From the NCBI GenBank assembly GCA_948567375.1, contig OX419757.1, positions 74,655,836 through 74,719,835 of the forward strand: 64,000 nt of DNA. The letters are read 5' to 3'. Of this stretch, positions 34,153 to 46,925 are shown piece after piece (positions within the stretch are counted from its first letter, which is position 1; each line of letters opens with the position of its first letter). This DNA comes from Lunularia cruciata (taxonomy: Eukaryota; Streptophyta; Marchantiopsida; Lunulariales; Lunulariaceae). A program made the position numbers and the translations under genes. Under the pieces are notes generated by a model, which did no database searches, had not been told where the DNA came from, and saw only the letters and a list, made by a program, of their open reading frames with translations.

Positions 34153-37100
34153 CTTGTTCGATGAACATCCCCACTGCTACAATCATTTCTTTAGGTCGTA
34201 AACGCTCCCAGAGTGCAGTAGAGGTATCTATGTATTGTATACAAAGCAATCGAAAAAGTAAAGGTATGATTGATGGCGTACCACCCTGTTTGTACGAAAC
34301 CAGTGCACATGCCCAATAAGATCTTACAATCTGTATTATTTCTCTCTCTGCTCCGATATGGAGGTCACATGGCCGAGGTTAGAATTTGTCAGAGATGATC
34401 GAAGCCTAAAGTAAAATGCACACCAACACAGCGAATATAGAGATGTTCTCTTCGACAAGGTCGCAGAATTGGTCGAAGCGCATGGACTGCTGTATTCTGG
34501 ACTCTTGACATCGACATGTAGAGGATCCCGGAAGATAGGAACAGTTCAAAGAATTTGTTGCAGATTCGGCTCTTGAATAAAATCTGCGATTGAGCTTTTG
34601 AGCGATTGAGCTTATCTTCCTTTCCCCTCGTTGTCATGACATTACACGACTCCAGGCAACTGCATGGTCAAAGTGTATGCTCACATAGCTACTCTGATGG
34701 TTTGAATAGTTGATGGAAGATGATGTAAAAAAAGCGTGGCACTGTTGATCTTGTTTGATACCATTGATCTTGTTGGATACCATTGGGCTTCATTCTTTGA
34801 CTTTCTTAGTGATTACAAGATTGTGATGGAAATCACAAGATCACAAAGCACCAGAAGGTTAACTTCTCATAGGATTAACTTAAGTGAATCCTAAGGTTAA
34901 CTTTAGTATCAACTGTCACTAGATGTCATTCACATTCTAAAGAAAAAGAGGCAGAGGAGCTTATGCTCAGACTGAGGGGGTTTCAAAAACAAAATTTATG
35001 GGAACTTTACAATGGGTAGCTCCCGTGGAATAGTTTTGTAGAATATTTTATGGGAACCCTTAAAACAAAACTAGCACAAAAATGAAAGGGTCCGGAAACA
35101 TTTCTTACGGGTTACGGGTGTTGAAATTTACCGGCCCTTTCATTTAGGTGTGGGTAACGGGATGAATTAAGCGAGGCTTTTGAGTAATAACAGTTAGTAT
35201 TTAAGTATGCTGAGGGTCAGATCGTGCCAAAATTGCCACGTGTCAGGACGGAAACAGTCAGTGACATATTTTATCCGAATTTCAAAAATGAACTCCTAAT
35301 TAAGTTTTATCAGAGGTCCGTAACAAAGTTGCGGGTGACCTTTTTCATACCCTGTAAATTCTTTTCACTATGAACCAGTTCCCATAGGCCAGATCGCATA
35401 CCCCCTTACCCACCCCGTACAGGATATATCTGCACCTCCCATTAAGTTTATTTACGATATCTTTACGGACGTGCAAAATGCGTTTTTAAAACCTCCCTGA
35501 GTATGCTGCAACATAGCTAGAGGTATGAAGGTTATCTCAAACTTTCACAAACTGTCAAATTTTAACTATGATCTAGGCAATCATAGTTGGAAATTATGGT
35601 GGAAGAACTAAGTGAAATTTGATAAGGTCTATCTGCAATGCCTCCAACCTAATCTGATTCAAAAGCTATCTAATCACCATATTTATATTTAATTATATAT
35701 TGCTTAAAGCATTATCTGTATTTGCGTCACAAATAGCTTCACTTAAGGTGTTGAGACCCTAGGAAATTGAATTAAAGTTAAGTCAATATCGTATTATTTT
35801 TGCTCTCTTTACACATTATCTGCTTTCTGCGATAATTAAGACAGACTTCTATTTCTATTCTTCTTGATATTGTTGTATTATCTCCCGCACTAGCGTTTGA
35901 CTACTTTCTCGAAACTAGAGTATCGCGAACTTCAATCTCATTGGAAGATAACGTAATAACTATACTACAAATAAGCAGTGAGATCTGAAAGAAGAACTCT
36001 TTTAACATGTGGATATAAAATAATTGAATATAAATCAAATAACAGGATATCAAATGTTCTCATGATTAAATGATTTATCCTCGTGGTCAAATAATATATG
36101 CCTACATTTTTATCCTCCTCATTTTATCAATTAGATTAAATCAATCAGTTTAACCCTAATTTCTAATAGTTTCAGAATAGGATAGATCAAATCTACTTTG
36201 CAATCAATGTTTATTACATTTGGTTCATATTCGAAGGTGTTCTCTTTCTAAAGACCGGGGACAAAGGGGTTGAAATTTACAGATTCCTCATCTTTTAAGT
36301 GCATTAATTCAGTGTCCTTCAGATTAGGTATTCTAGAGAGTTCGTCTGAGTCCAAAAACTCAATGTCCATTGAGTTTTAAGTTTAACTGTTTCATATAAG
36401 CTTCAAAAACTAGTATAATTTAATCCTTTTTACCAGGCAATGAGAAAAGGAGGAGTTGCGTATTTAGTGAATGGAATCATAGTAGATGATTGAAGGATGA
36501 AAGATTTTAACTTGATGGGATTTAATATTACAAGACGAAAAAGATAGAGAAGATAATATAGATCATAGACAATAAGAAGAGATTATAGTAAAAGAGAAGA
36601 AATGTACAGAAATTGAATTTAGAATACATATCTATAGTTTATTGTTTATATTTGATTGCATACAGATATAATTTCTTCCTAGATAAAGAATGAGTTTTCT
36701 AACCGAATATTCTATTCTAGAGGTTCCTAACACTTTCCGGCCGATGAATAGTTTAAGTATTTTATTTGATCAATGAATCTTAGGCACCTCTTGAACAATT
36801 TTTTCGTATTTCCTAGAAATAATCTTTTTGATATTTCCGTCTAATGTTTTTTTATATTAAGCATTATAGATTCAGAATAATCTAATAAAATAATTTACCT
36901 GAAGAAGACTATATTTTGATTGAAAAGGTGAATTTCCTGGCCGGTATTTAAGAATCTTTAAGAATTTTAAGAAGTAAATCCTTAGATTGTACTAAAGATT
37001 TCCTCGTCCATGCCAGCAAGGTAGAAATTTTAGAGGAAAATTTCGTCTCTTACGTATAGTCTCATGCTTCCTACATAAAGAGAGGAAATATAGATTAAAC

Positions 37101-37980
37101 TTTCAGAATAAAGTCTGCATCTTCTATGAAACGTTCAATAAGTATAAATTCAAAGAAGAAAAAAGAAATTAACATGAGGACTCAAATCTAGACTACGCTC
37201 CTAACTAGCCACGGGCAAGGAAAAATACACATGAGAATTGGCAAAGATCAATCTTTAGACAGGAAACTTCTTGTGTGAAAATATCAAACCTTCTATAAAC
37301 CTACTTTATTCAATTTTTCTTTGTTTCTACACATTGGATGTCTGAACCCATATACCTAGGAAAATGCTGCTTCGGTGGAATATTATTATCTTGCGTTGTG
37401 ATTCACTATCTGAATCTATTTTATTTAATTCTACCCAAAAAAGAAATAAATATTTAACAGAATTAGACGGGTGGGATCGGTAAAATAAAAAGTAATGCAT
37501 AATGGCGAAATGCAAAATTTGACTCATTTGTGCCTCCCCGAGTGATACTACTCGACACTTGATTAACCACGTATTGCTTTACATATGAAAGAATTAAACT
37601 AAGCACGTTTATTAAGCAAAGCTAGTTCAGTACGGTGGTCGGTACAGGTGCGGTCATACAGCACGCAACAGGTGCGTTCATTGACAACAGCGTAGCAGAG
37701 GTTCTTATTCTCTTATCTCTACGACACGTACGACCGCACAAAGTACATTCTCGGTTGATCTGGCGCTCTCGCGAAGCTCCATGAAACTTTTGCCTTGTCA
37801 GCAAAGAGCCCTCTCTGACGGGGCAATCACACGTACAGCACTTTTGAGACTACGTAGAACAGGGAACCATCCGAGTGGTACTGCGTTGTAACTGCATTCT
37901 ATGATCGGACTCGAGCACTGGGATCGTAGTACTGTAATACTGTATTTTCGCCGTTAGGAAAGGCAATCTAAATTATCGAC
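34153..37980. other. 3.8-kb AT-rich stretch, nothing recognised
   Basis: Only short open frames with no similarity occur. No transposon ends, RNA genes or tandem arrays were recognised. It could contain old, fully decayed repeats. Confidence 0.5.
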
Positions 37981-38000
37981 CGATCTCGAATCTGGTCGGC

Positions 38001-38102
38001 TTCTGGACTATTCCAGCGGCTGCGAAATGGAACATTCTTCTGCGCCGAAGCGGGCGCGTGAAGGCAGAAAGTTCTGGATAGAAGTACGTAAGAGTATAAA
38101 TT
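38001..38102 (+). promoter_or_regulatory. HSP20 promoter: heat-shock elements and TATA box
   Basis: Heat-shock-element cores precede the HSP20 gene: TTCTGGACTATTCC at 38001-38014, GAACATTCTTC at 38030-38040 and GAAAGTTC at 38067-38074, with a further TTCTGG/GAAG at 38072-38083. A TATAAATT box lies at 38095-38102, about 190 bp upstream of the ATG. This is the classical heat-shock-factor promoter layout. Confidence 0.75.
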
Positions 38103-38294
38103 GGAGGCAGTAGCATTTCGTCAATCACTTTGAGAAGTGCAACTCACTTATAATCTACGACATATCAAGACAACTCTCTGCAAATTGCAATTATATTTGC
38201 CAGTATTGTCTGCGAACTTCAATCTCCGCAAGCATTAGCTCGTATTCAACTTGGTTCAGTGATCGATTGGATTTCGAGGCTTTGCCATACGAAG

Positions 38295-39215
38295 ATGGCG
38301 ATGATTCGAGGTGGATCAGGGAGCGTTTTCGACCCCTTCTTTTCAAACAGCATCTTTGATCCGTTTGAAAACTTTCCGCTCTTTTCGTCACGCGCGTTCC
38401 CTCCGTCCATGCGAGACGTGAGCTCCGTCGCCAACACTCGGGTGGATTGGGTGGAGACGCCAGAAGCCCATCTTTTTAAAGCAGATCTTCCTGGTATGAA
38501 CACTTGGCCCTCCAATGCTCGCTCGCACTCCGATGATTTTCCTTCGGATCATCGTTGTACTTTTGGTCTATCTTGTACATCTTGTTGCGAATTTTCGTGG
38601 TACCTCCTTTTACAATAACCTTTTGCTTCAATGTTCAAAAGCAAGGACCTTCCTTTGAGTTTTCGCAGGATCCTGCGTGCTGTGTCGTAGATGAGCTTTC
38701 TAGTTCGTCATTACAATTATGCAGAGCTTGCCTGCCTACAATTATGTAGAGATTCTAGCACGTATAATAGTTGTGGTCCGTGTTTGTATCTTGTTTTACT
38801 GAACGAGTTCCAACCGGTTTCCCGTAGCATTCTCGCATTTGTATTTTATGAACGGATTTTACCGCAGGATGTGCTCTGTTGTCAATTGACATACTATTAA
38901 GCAATTTTGATGACTGACGTGCGCACTATGAAATTTCAAGGTTTGAATAAGGAAGAAATCAAAGTTCAAGTATCGGATGACAAATTTCTGAGCATAAGTG
39001 GAGAGCGCAGCAAAGAGCAGGTGAACGAGAAAGACTCATACCGTCACGTTGAACGTTCATATGGCAAGTTCCACAGGCAGTTCAAGCTGCCAGAAAATGC
39101 CAAGGCGCAGGAGGTGTCGGCCAAAATGGAGAACGGGGTTTTGACAGTCACAGTTCCGAAAACTGAAGTAACCAAGGATACACCACAAGTGCGGAATGTT
39201 GCTATTGGCAACTAG
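38295..39215 (+). CDS. HSP20: Class I cytosolic small heat-shock protein (HSP20)
   Basis: ATP-independent chaperone that binds unfolding proteins during heat stress. Two exons, 38295-38493 and 38941-39215, with a 447-bp GT-AG intron, give 157 aa. The N-terminal VFDPF..FDPFENF (11-27) is the class I signature; the alpha-crystallin domain spans about 47-140 and includes ADLPGLNKEEIKV (63-75) and NGVLTVTVPK (131-140); a C-terminal V-x-I (153-155) serves oligomer contacts. The start at 38295 is preferred over 38259 because MAxIR is the usual class I beginning. AATAAA occurs at about 39420 and 39450. An intron is unusual for class I plant sHSP genes, which are mostly intronless. Upstream HSEs agree with the assignment. 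Confidence 0.95.
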
Positions 39216-39599
39216 GCTTTTAGGTGTGTTAGTTCTCTCGCCTTGAAGCGCACACATAGAGAGCTCTGGATAAGGTACCTCATGATCGAAGGAGGTCGCT
39301 TTGAAAAGGTAGCGGATGGTGACAAGTCCATGGAAGGATAGAAAATGTCTTGAACAATTGGCAGATCAAAACATAGAGCCACAAAGAATATCTTCGATAG
39401 CGATCACGATTTATTCCCTAAAATAAATGTAGAGATCGATATCCTGTTAATAAAACGATTGGTCTGACTATTAAATCTGTCTCTGGAGTCTTGCAGATAG
39501 GGCTTGCTTTACAAAACGTCACATTGTTGCGAGTTCGTCCCTTGGATAGTCTCTTTACATTGCAGTGCGGTAGATTGTCCGTGAGAGACCGAAACATTT

Positions 39600-39850
39600 C
39601 AATTCTTGCCAATTTTGACTCCCTAGATAGCTATTACAGTGCGGCAGGCATCTGTCGAGGCCGCGCTAAGTTAAATCAGTGTCTAGTGATCGAGCCCGAA
39701 CTAAGTTAAATCAAACATCCGGTGATCGAGGGAACTCAATCTTGCCATTTTGGCTCCCTTGATACCCATTGCAGTGCGACAAGCGTTTGTCGATGACGCA
39801 CTAAGTTGAATCGACATTTTGTGATCTGACCGAGGTATCGTTTGTCACCC
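39600..39850. repeat. Direct repeat, period about 136 bp
   Basis: CTTGCCA..TTTTG(A/G)CTCCCT...ATTGCAGTGCG(G/A)CA block at about 39604 recurs at about 39740, each followed by (C/A)TAAGTT(A/G)AATC and GTGATC. Diverged copies; function unknown. Confidence 0.55.
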
Positions 39851-41147
39851 TTAGGAGGCAACCACTGCTGTACGGGGTTCCTAAGAGGGACCAAACATAA
39901 GTTTAACAGGATCCCGAAGCTACATACACCTGCGGCCTTAACAACATTCTCTATCTTTTATGCGCGGGTCGCTTAAATTTGCACATGTGGATGTAGGTAG
40001 ATATATCACTTTATGAGAAGTCATAGGCATTGTGTTACATGTTAATCACAATTGATCCCTTGAAGTGGAAGTCGTCCATTACATATTGCATGTACCCAGC
40101 ATCAGTGCTCGTTACATCAAGGACGCAAAAATTTACTCAATGTTCACTTGTCCGCCTTACCACCGTACTGTCTTCCGTAAATAACCTGGACTCCAACGCT
40201 GTCAGTCTGCAAAAGAAAGATATACAACATTCCTCCTGACACCGCATGCCATCAGACGACTGAGATGAATTAAATACGATGAGTGGCTCAAGACCTTACG
40301 GAACACGGGACATCGCGGCAAGGTTGTAATCAGCGTCTGGACATGTTCAGATCCCGGCAGAGATAGTGGGTTTGGGTTTTGCCGAAGCTTGTGTATATCT
40401 GCTCCTTCGAAGAGTGCTTGTTGATTGAGCGCTGAGATCTTTAGTGTCCAGATTAGAGCAAGAGAAACGGAACGTGGGGAGGTTGAAAACAGTCTGTCCA
40501 CAGAAATATAGTAGCACATCAAAGCACACTTATATACTCCCTCGTGTTGCTTGAAAGATAGGGAGTAGGAAAGACACGGAAGATTCTGATAGGGAGAAAG
40601 ATCTGAAAGTCAGCTTAGTACAATAACTTTACAGGTAGATGGGAAAGTGCCTCCTGAGCTTCCAAGGTCGCAGAATCTCCGCCGCATCGAGATTCAAGAC
40701 CTTAGTAGTGCAATGGGAGGTTCGAGATCCATGCTTTTACTGCCGACTTAGATGGTATAAGGGAACATATGCATGACTAGAAGGTGACTATGTGGGTAAT
40801 CCGATAAGGCAGACTTCCTCCATTGAGCGGACCGTCAGAATCTGTCGTCATTTTGCTTAGATGTTCGACTTACATGTTACAAGGAGCTTTCTTAGTCACT
40901 CGCTGTGTGCAGAAGAGGTCGAAAATGGATGATCGCAATGAACTGACTTTTATAATATTTTGACCGTTGTCCTTTTCAGACATCCATTAGGTAATAACGA
41001 CAAGAGGAATCTTGCTAGGTGAAGTTTCTGTGGAATGGTTAGATTACTTAAACTGGCAGCCTACACAAAGTGCCTCCCAGGTTTGTGGAACTGACTTGTA
41101 GATTCATGCAATCCTTCTTAGTTTAGCTTCAAGAGTTCTATCACACT
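39851..41147. other. Spacer with no recognised gene
   Basis: Open frames here (up to 106 codons) lack recognisable domains. The last part probably includes the promoter and leader of the RFC3-like gene. Confidence 0.45.
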
Positions 41148-44100
41148 ATGGCTCCCGGGGCGAACTCAAAGAGCTCATCCCGGTCGGCAAGCTATTCCTA
41201 CTCGAGCAATAGCTCCGGTCAGTGGCCATCACCTGTATCACAAAGCCCTTCGACGGACATTGGTAATGCCAGCTTCGAGAAAGATAGATTGCTTGGTTGT
41301 CTACTGAGAGGCTGCGGGAACAAAGTCGAATCCCATCCGTTGAAGCCTCAAAGAAGAAGCGTGTCTAAGGATGACTTCTCATCTACTTACAGTAACGGTG
41401 TTCGCCGTTTATGGGCAGATAAGCACAGACCGACTTCGCTCTCTGCTTTTCAATGTCACGCTCAACAAGCCTTATACCTGAGGCAGCTGGTGAGTGGATC
41501 ATCCTGACATCACCCAAGCTCTTGAACTTTCCTGTTTCTTCATGTAGTTAGAAGAGTTTTCGTACAGGAACATGTATTGTGCAGAAGAATCAACTTGAAG
41601 GACTGGTGCAGTAATCCAGAGTCCTAGGTTTACTAATTGCTTCACATACATTGCTTTGTTTTTCTCCATTACAAACAGATGCTCTTCTATCCAGAACACT
41701 TTGTCGTTCGGATAGCATGTTCCTGAATTATGATGTGATGCTCACACCTTCCTGAGGTATCTGATTTGTAACTTCATTTCTTTTGAACCTTCCGTAGATA
41801 TCTCAAGGCAATTGTCCGCACCTTCTATTACAAGGACCTTGTGGTTCAGGAAAGAAAGCTCTTGTGATGGCCATGCTACATGAAATATTTGGTGAAGTAA
41901 GGGTAAGTGCGAATGATTCATAAACTCTTTACTCTTGAACTCCGGACAAGTTTGCACATACCTGCTATTGGACCCTAATCTTGTATTTTTTATTTTTCTT
42001 CCAGGTTTTAGCACCTGCTCAGTTAATTTGCAAACTAACAGTTTTGTGTTCTTTATATTGCAGTGCCAGGTCGAGACGAGAGCTTTCCCCGTCAAGGTAC
42101 TATGAGTGAAAGCTGGATGTGCTTAGGAGCAGTCGATGAGTTTGTACCAGCTGATTACACGACGGAGATTCAAAGTTTATCGGGTAAATTTACCGAGTTT
42201 GCTCACATTCGTGTACTCTTTGCGGTTGCTGATATGATGAACTTGGTAACTCGTTGACGTGAATAACAGGCAGGACCTGCACTTAAAGTCAATGTGCCCC
42301 TCAGTTCAAGCAAATATCATGTTGATATCAATGTGAGCAGCCTCGGCGCATACGACAAGGATATCTTGCCGACTATCATCAAGGAGTTGAGTCTCAGCAC
42401 CGAAAGGATTCTGAACAGTCCTGTCATCAGCCAAACAGAGTTCGGTTACAAAGGTACTTCAATCGTGATGGTGATGGGGTTGAAGTCCGTTCTTCGCTTA
42501 TTCTTCAACAACGTCGGTACATTGTAGTTTGTCTAAGACAAGACAGAGTCAATCACACGGGGTAGTTCTCTGTATGTTGATACATTTCGTGGTGGGGAAA
42601 TCGCACATGACTCTTAGAACCGGAGGTCTAAGGTTCCACTATGAGGAGAGTACGAGCGTTAAATTGTCAACGATAACGTTCTAAGCAAGTGTCTTGGGAT
42701 TGTGTGTAGTGTTCGTCATCCACTGTGCTGAGAAGCTATCCACTGAGGCTCAACATATCCTACGCCATCTCATGAATAGATATGGAGATACCTGCAAGAT
42801 CATTCTCTGTTGTAACGAGCGGGATGTTCTAGACGAGGGCATCAGAGCACGCTGTCAGGTTCTGGACGTCGGGGCGCCAATTTACGAGGAGGTATCTAGT
42901 CTTTTCCTGATGATTGGTTTCCAGCGTTTTCTGGTAGCTACTAGCATGTGTTCCTTGGAAACCTTTCCAGCTCTATGAGTCATCATCATGGTATGTATAA
43001 CGGAAGCAGTGTGGCCTGGCGTACAGATAACCGAGGTACTAAATTGCATTGCAAGAAGGGAGGAAATAGTACTACCCAGAGCTCTGGCAGCGCGAATCGC
43101 ATATCACTGCAAACAAAACTTGCGGCAAGCAATTATTTCGCTTGAGGCCTGCAAAACTTACCAGTATGTCTAAAGTCCAAGTTGCAATACTCAGTACATT
43201 GGAAGAAAATGGTTTTTGTTGTCTTTCCATTCATGTGTCGCTTTGTAATACTTCTTGTAACGAATCCATTCAGGTACCCCTTTACTTGTGATCAGCCGGT
43301 CCAGACAGGGTATTGGGAAGAGGACATTATACAAATTTCTACTGAAGTGGTTCAAGAACCGACCCCAAAGAAGTAAGCTGCAAGTAATTTATATATATTA
43401 TCTCATGTTGACTGTTCAGGAATTGAAGAACTTCTAGATGTATCGATTAATCAACCATTGTGTACCAGGTGGTTTGGAAACTGAAATTTCTCTTGTTCCG
43501 TCGCGAGTGTAGGCTCTTCGAGGCTCGTGCGAAGATGCAGAATCTGCTACTCAACTGCGTGCCACCTTCTCTTATTCTTCAGGTAACTGCAGTGTCACTG
43601 ACGAGATCTGTACATCTCTATATACGTCGACACTTTCCAGTTATTTCATCTTCATGAAAAATCCTCATCCTCACTTGATTATTTGTATCTGTTTGTAGAA
43701 ACTCGTGGAGGAAGTATTGACGAGAGTTGATGCGCAACTAAAGAGACTAATCTGTCAGTGGGCGAGTTTCTATGTGAGAACATATATCATTCCGAAGTTC
43801 GTAGAGATGCTCACACGTTAGCACAGCTACTCCTGACACTTCACAGACGTTCTAAAACTATCATGCTATCAGGCCTCCTCGTTGCAAGTTCTTTGACTCT
43901 ATCCAACTCTTACAGAGTTGGATAGATTCGTCCTCATATACCCATATCCAACTCTGTAAGAGTTGCGGAAATGAACGTTCATGGAGAAGAGTATGCAACT
44001 TATGGGACCCACAGCTTTAAGTTGTCATCTTTAAACCCCGTGTAACAGGTCTTCTTCTTGTTGCTTCCAGGAGACTCGAATGCCGTCAGGAGCTAAAGCA

Positions 44101-44441
44101 ATATTTCAACTTGAGGGTAACTATATCCGCACCATCAACTAATATGAGAAATGTAATGTAACAGTGTTGATAGAGAGTTCCTTTGCAGCTAGGTTCGCTA
44201 CTGGGAGCTCCAGTAAATCTTCTTCATCTGATAGATTTCACTAAAGCTTTGCTAATCATAGGCAAAGTTTTGTGCACGAGTGACAATGTCTTCCAACGTT
44301 ATTGGTATGATGATTTTTTGTGCAGCTTTTCTGGCGAAGTTCATGAGCATATACAAAAACCATCTCAACTCGAGGCCTAGGCAGCAATTTATGATAGAAA
44401 ACGGGTATGAATCTCCTAAAGGGAGTAACCATACTATATGA
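41148..44441 (+). CDS. RFC3-like AAA+ clamp-loader family protein, 462 aa
   Basis: Replication factor C loads the PCNA clamp; this protein is related to subunit 3 but diverged. Eleven exons with GT-AG borders keep one frame: 41148-41489, 41798-41902, 42064-42096, 42270-42453, 42710-42891, 43027-43163, 43274-43372, 43513-43582, 43699-43773, 44071-44116 and 44326-44441. Features: a Ser-rich N-terminal extension (1-85), the RFC-box-like LWADKHRP (about 88-95), Walker A GPCGSGKK (127-134), the Walker B position reading VFVIHCAEKL (222-231) where RFC3 has a NExDKL acidic pair, and IRARC (266-270) for the SRC motif. The C-terminal collar has LAARIA..NLRQAI, WEEDIIQIS and FLAKFMSIY blocks. RFC3 is usually about 350 aa; the extra length is the N-terminal tail. 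Loss of the catalytic Glu suggests weak or no ATP hydrolysis. Confidence 0.85.
43898..43926. repeat. Hairpin in intron 9 of the RFC3-like gene
   Basis: The 13-bp arms TCTATCCAACTCT and AGAGTTGGATAGA are separated by 3 nt (TAC). A partial third copy, TATCCAACTCTGTAAGAGTTG, follows at about 43946. A snap-back mutation is the simplest origin. Confidence 0.8.
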
Positions 44442-44622
44442 TCTTATTAAGTGTACAGTTGACGACACAGAGACCGTAGAAATCTTACTGCTCAGTTTTC
44501 CCACGGTGACAGATAGTTTGATCATCCATAGATTCTTGTGATATGCGTAGGACCTACCTGCTTAATGTGTACAGTCCCTACTCTTCTCTGTACAGATCTA
44601 TATCCCGACCACCCTTCTGAGC

Positions 44623-44646
44623 AGTTTTAACTATATAGTTAAAACT
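44623..44646. repeat. Perfect 24-bp palindrome AGTTTTAACTAT/ATAGTTAAAACT
   Basis: There is no loop. It lies about 180 bp after the RFC3-like stop codon, so possibly in the 3' UTR or just beyond it. Confidence 0.85.
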
Positions 44647-44998
44647 AATCCCTATCTGCACATTACCTTCTTGCTTCGCTGTCAACTCTGATTCCTGCAC
44701 CAGGTCCTGATAATCCATATTACAGCAGAACATGTATAGTTTCTAGAATTCCTGTGTAAATACTAGTTTATGAGCCCCAAACAGAGGACGACACTGTGAG
44801 ATATTGACACTCTGCGCTTTCTTCCCACCCAGCTGTATATACTACATAATTTTGCTCACTCTATGTACTTTTATTTAAGAATTATTCAAAGATTATTGAA
44901 AATTGATCTTTTCTTTACGTTCCATATTCATACCATATCTGTGAGTACTCTATCGTGTCTTGAACACGACAACATATACGGGACTGTCCATATTCATG

Positions 44999-45033
44999 TT
45001 GCCACGAATCAGTGATACACTGATTCGTGGCAA
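44999..45033. repeat. 16-bp-arm hairpin with 3-nt loop
   Basis: TTGCCACGAATCAGTG (44999-45014) and its exact complement (45018-45033) flank ATA. Outside, CATATTCA (about 44989) and TGAATAT (45037) extend the pairing after a short mismatch, giving a small hairpin of miRNA-precursor or MITE size. Confidence 0.85.
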
Positions 45034-45299
45034 AGTGAATATATGTAGATAGAGAAATTCAGTCTGACGTTGTAGGCAATCAGAGTCCAGCAGTTATGGT
45101 ACTATGTCCAGCAGTTAGCAAGAATATGCCTTGGATATTTTCTAGAGAGTACTTCGAAACATTTTCACAGAAACAGGTTTTTCACCATTTCTGGACATAA
45201 TACATGCCTCAGTGTTCACACCATGTGGATTGTGCCTAAAAGTGAGAATCACTTGCCTTACGAATAGAACGGGCTACAGTTTCACTCTGTTTACCTGGA

Positions 45300-45870
45300 T
45301 ACTGCAGACAGTTCTCAAGCGTATTTAGGGCGATGAGATTTGAAAGCTATCAATTTAGTCGAACAGATCTAAATGTAGCCAGCAACCCGTGGCCCACACG
45401 ATTTGGAGAGCGCTACCCAAACACTGGTTGAGCATGTCTGGATCTACAGGTATGAGCACAGTAAACTTTCGCGCAAGGTAGTAATGTCTAAATGATCTAT
45501 AGTAGGGTATGAATTGTCTCTTCAGTCAAACATGCACAGAAGACCAGCTGCAAGGTGCCAATGATATATCCCATCTTCACATAGATTGAACACCTGAAGA
45601 CAAGGGGAAATAGAAGTGCAGATGGTCTGTTCCTGGAACATTGCTAAAGTGCCCTCTAGACACTCTTAGGAGACACGACAAATGGGAGCCTTGAATTGCT
45701 GTCTATGTGGAGGAATAAAACGTCTGGTATGTAGTACCTTTGACCACAACTCATGGCAGAGGAAGGGTAGAAACATTGATTCTTTCTTGATCTACATATA
45801 CAGGTTTGAGCTTTGAGACAAGACTCGTCTATACCTTGAAAGTGGTCGAAAGAAAAATTCAAAACAGAAA
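45300..45870 (+). repeat. Duplicate of the upstream flank of the 48.9-kb metallothionein
   Basis: The order ATT(T/C)AGGGC-ATG-GAT, CATGAGCACAGTAA, AATGATCTA, GAATTGTCTCT, CATGCACAGAAGACCAGCT, GAAGACAAG and GGCAGAGGAAG matches 48260-48735 with the same spacing. No MT exon follows, so it is a promoter-flank duplication without its gene, or a dead duplicate whose exons are gone. Confidence 0.6.
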
Positions 45871-46925
45871 GTTACACCATGACGCCCCACCGTTCAAATC
45901 ACAGGTTCTTGGAACTCCAGGTTCGCAGAAGTAGAATAATTTTCACCTCTTGCACAGTCTGGTAATAAATTATTGTTCCCCGCGGTTACAACACGCAACC
46001 CAAATCTGCAGCGGCAGAGTTTTTGACGGGATTAGGCGAGATTTGTGTTGAATGGATAGCAGCAAGAAATTGAGGTGCGTGAAAGAACCCTCACAACTAT
46101 TCACATTCACACTAAGTTTACGGTAGAGCTATCGCATAGCCTAGGGAGCCTCACAAATTCACAGATGCTTCCACAAACCGATGGCATTCGTTCAGCAACC
46201 CGTTGGGGTTGAACAGGGAACCAGCATATGTTTGGCCTGGCTCGCAGTGTGAATACCATTCAACTTGCGATCAGATTCTAGACGTTCAGGGATCTGCGGA
46301 TCCTGTAAGGCAGATCGTCAACACTTGGACTGTAAACTTTTCAAGTTTCACAATCAGCAGAACATTTAAAGGTGGAATTCTAATCGCACAACACAAATGT
46401 TTCTAGGGACGAGAGTTAAACGAGCATTATCATTCCAGGGGATTACTCTGTATCTGCCGGGAGAAAGTTACAATCTTCTGTGACCTGACACCTTCAAGAC
46501 CTGAGAGAAGGTTCACTAATGCTTCTACAAGTGTTCGAGCTTCCCGACTTCCTCGACAGTTTTATCGATCTACCAGTAACCAATCTTATCAGAAGCCGCG
46601 AACTGATGGCAAGTCTATATTCTGTCATCCAATTTCCGAGATTACAAGATAAAGCTGAAGAAATGGTTCCTAGTGCAATGGTGTGAGGTGAAGCCGTTAC
46701 ATGTTCAAACGTAGAAAATTTATTTCAATCTGTCATCTGTGTCAACATCTCACTCTAGATACAAAGCTTCGACATCCGATAGTGCGATGCGACATCAATC
46801 AAGTGCAGCTACCGCGAGAAAAACTGCAACCAGCAGTTTCCCATAACTCAGAACATACCAGACTGCCAAGGGAATGAACTTGGCCAAAGTCTTCACATTA
46901 TTTGAGTATAACACCATTGCTTTTA
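45871..46925. other. Spacer with no recognised gene
   Basis: No MT exon or other coding region is recognised. The short open frame at 46203-46406 has no known similarity. Confidence 0.45.

Noticed and set aside
38259-38294. Upstream ATG for HSP20
   Set aside because: The added residues do not fit the class I N-terminus, whereas MAMIRGG at 38295 does.
42960-42990. In-frame extension of RFC3-like exon 6 upstream of 43027
   Set aside because: It would require a non-AG acceptor; the acceptor at 43021-43026 restores both frame and family similarity.
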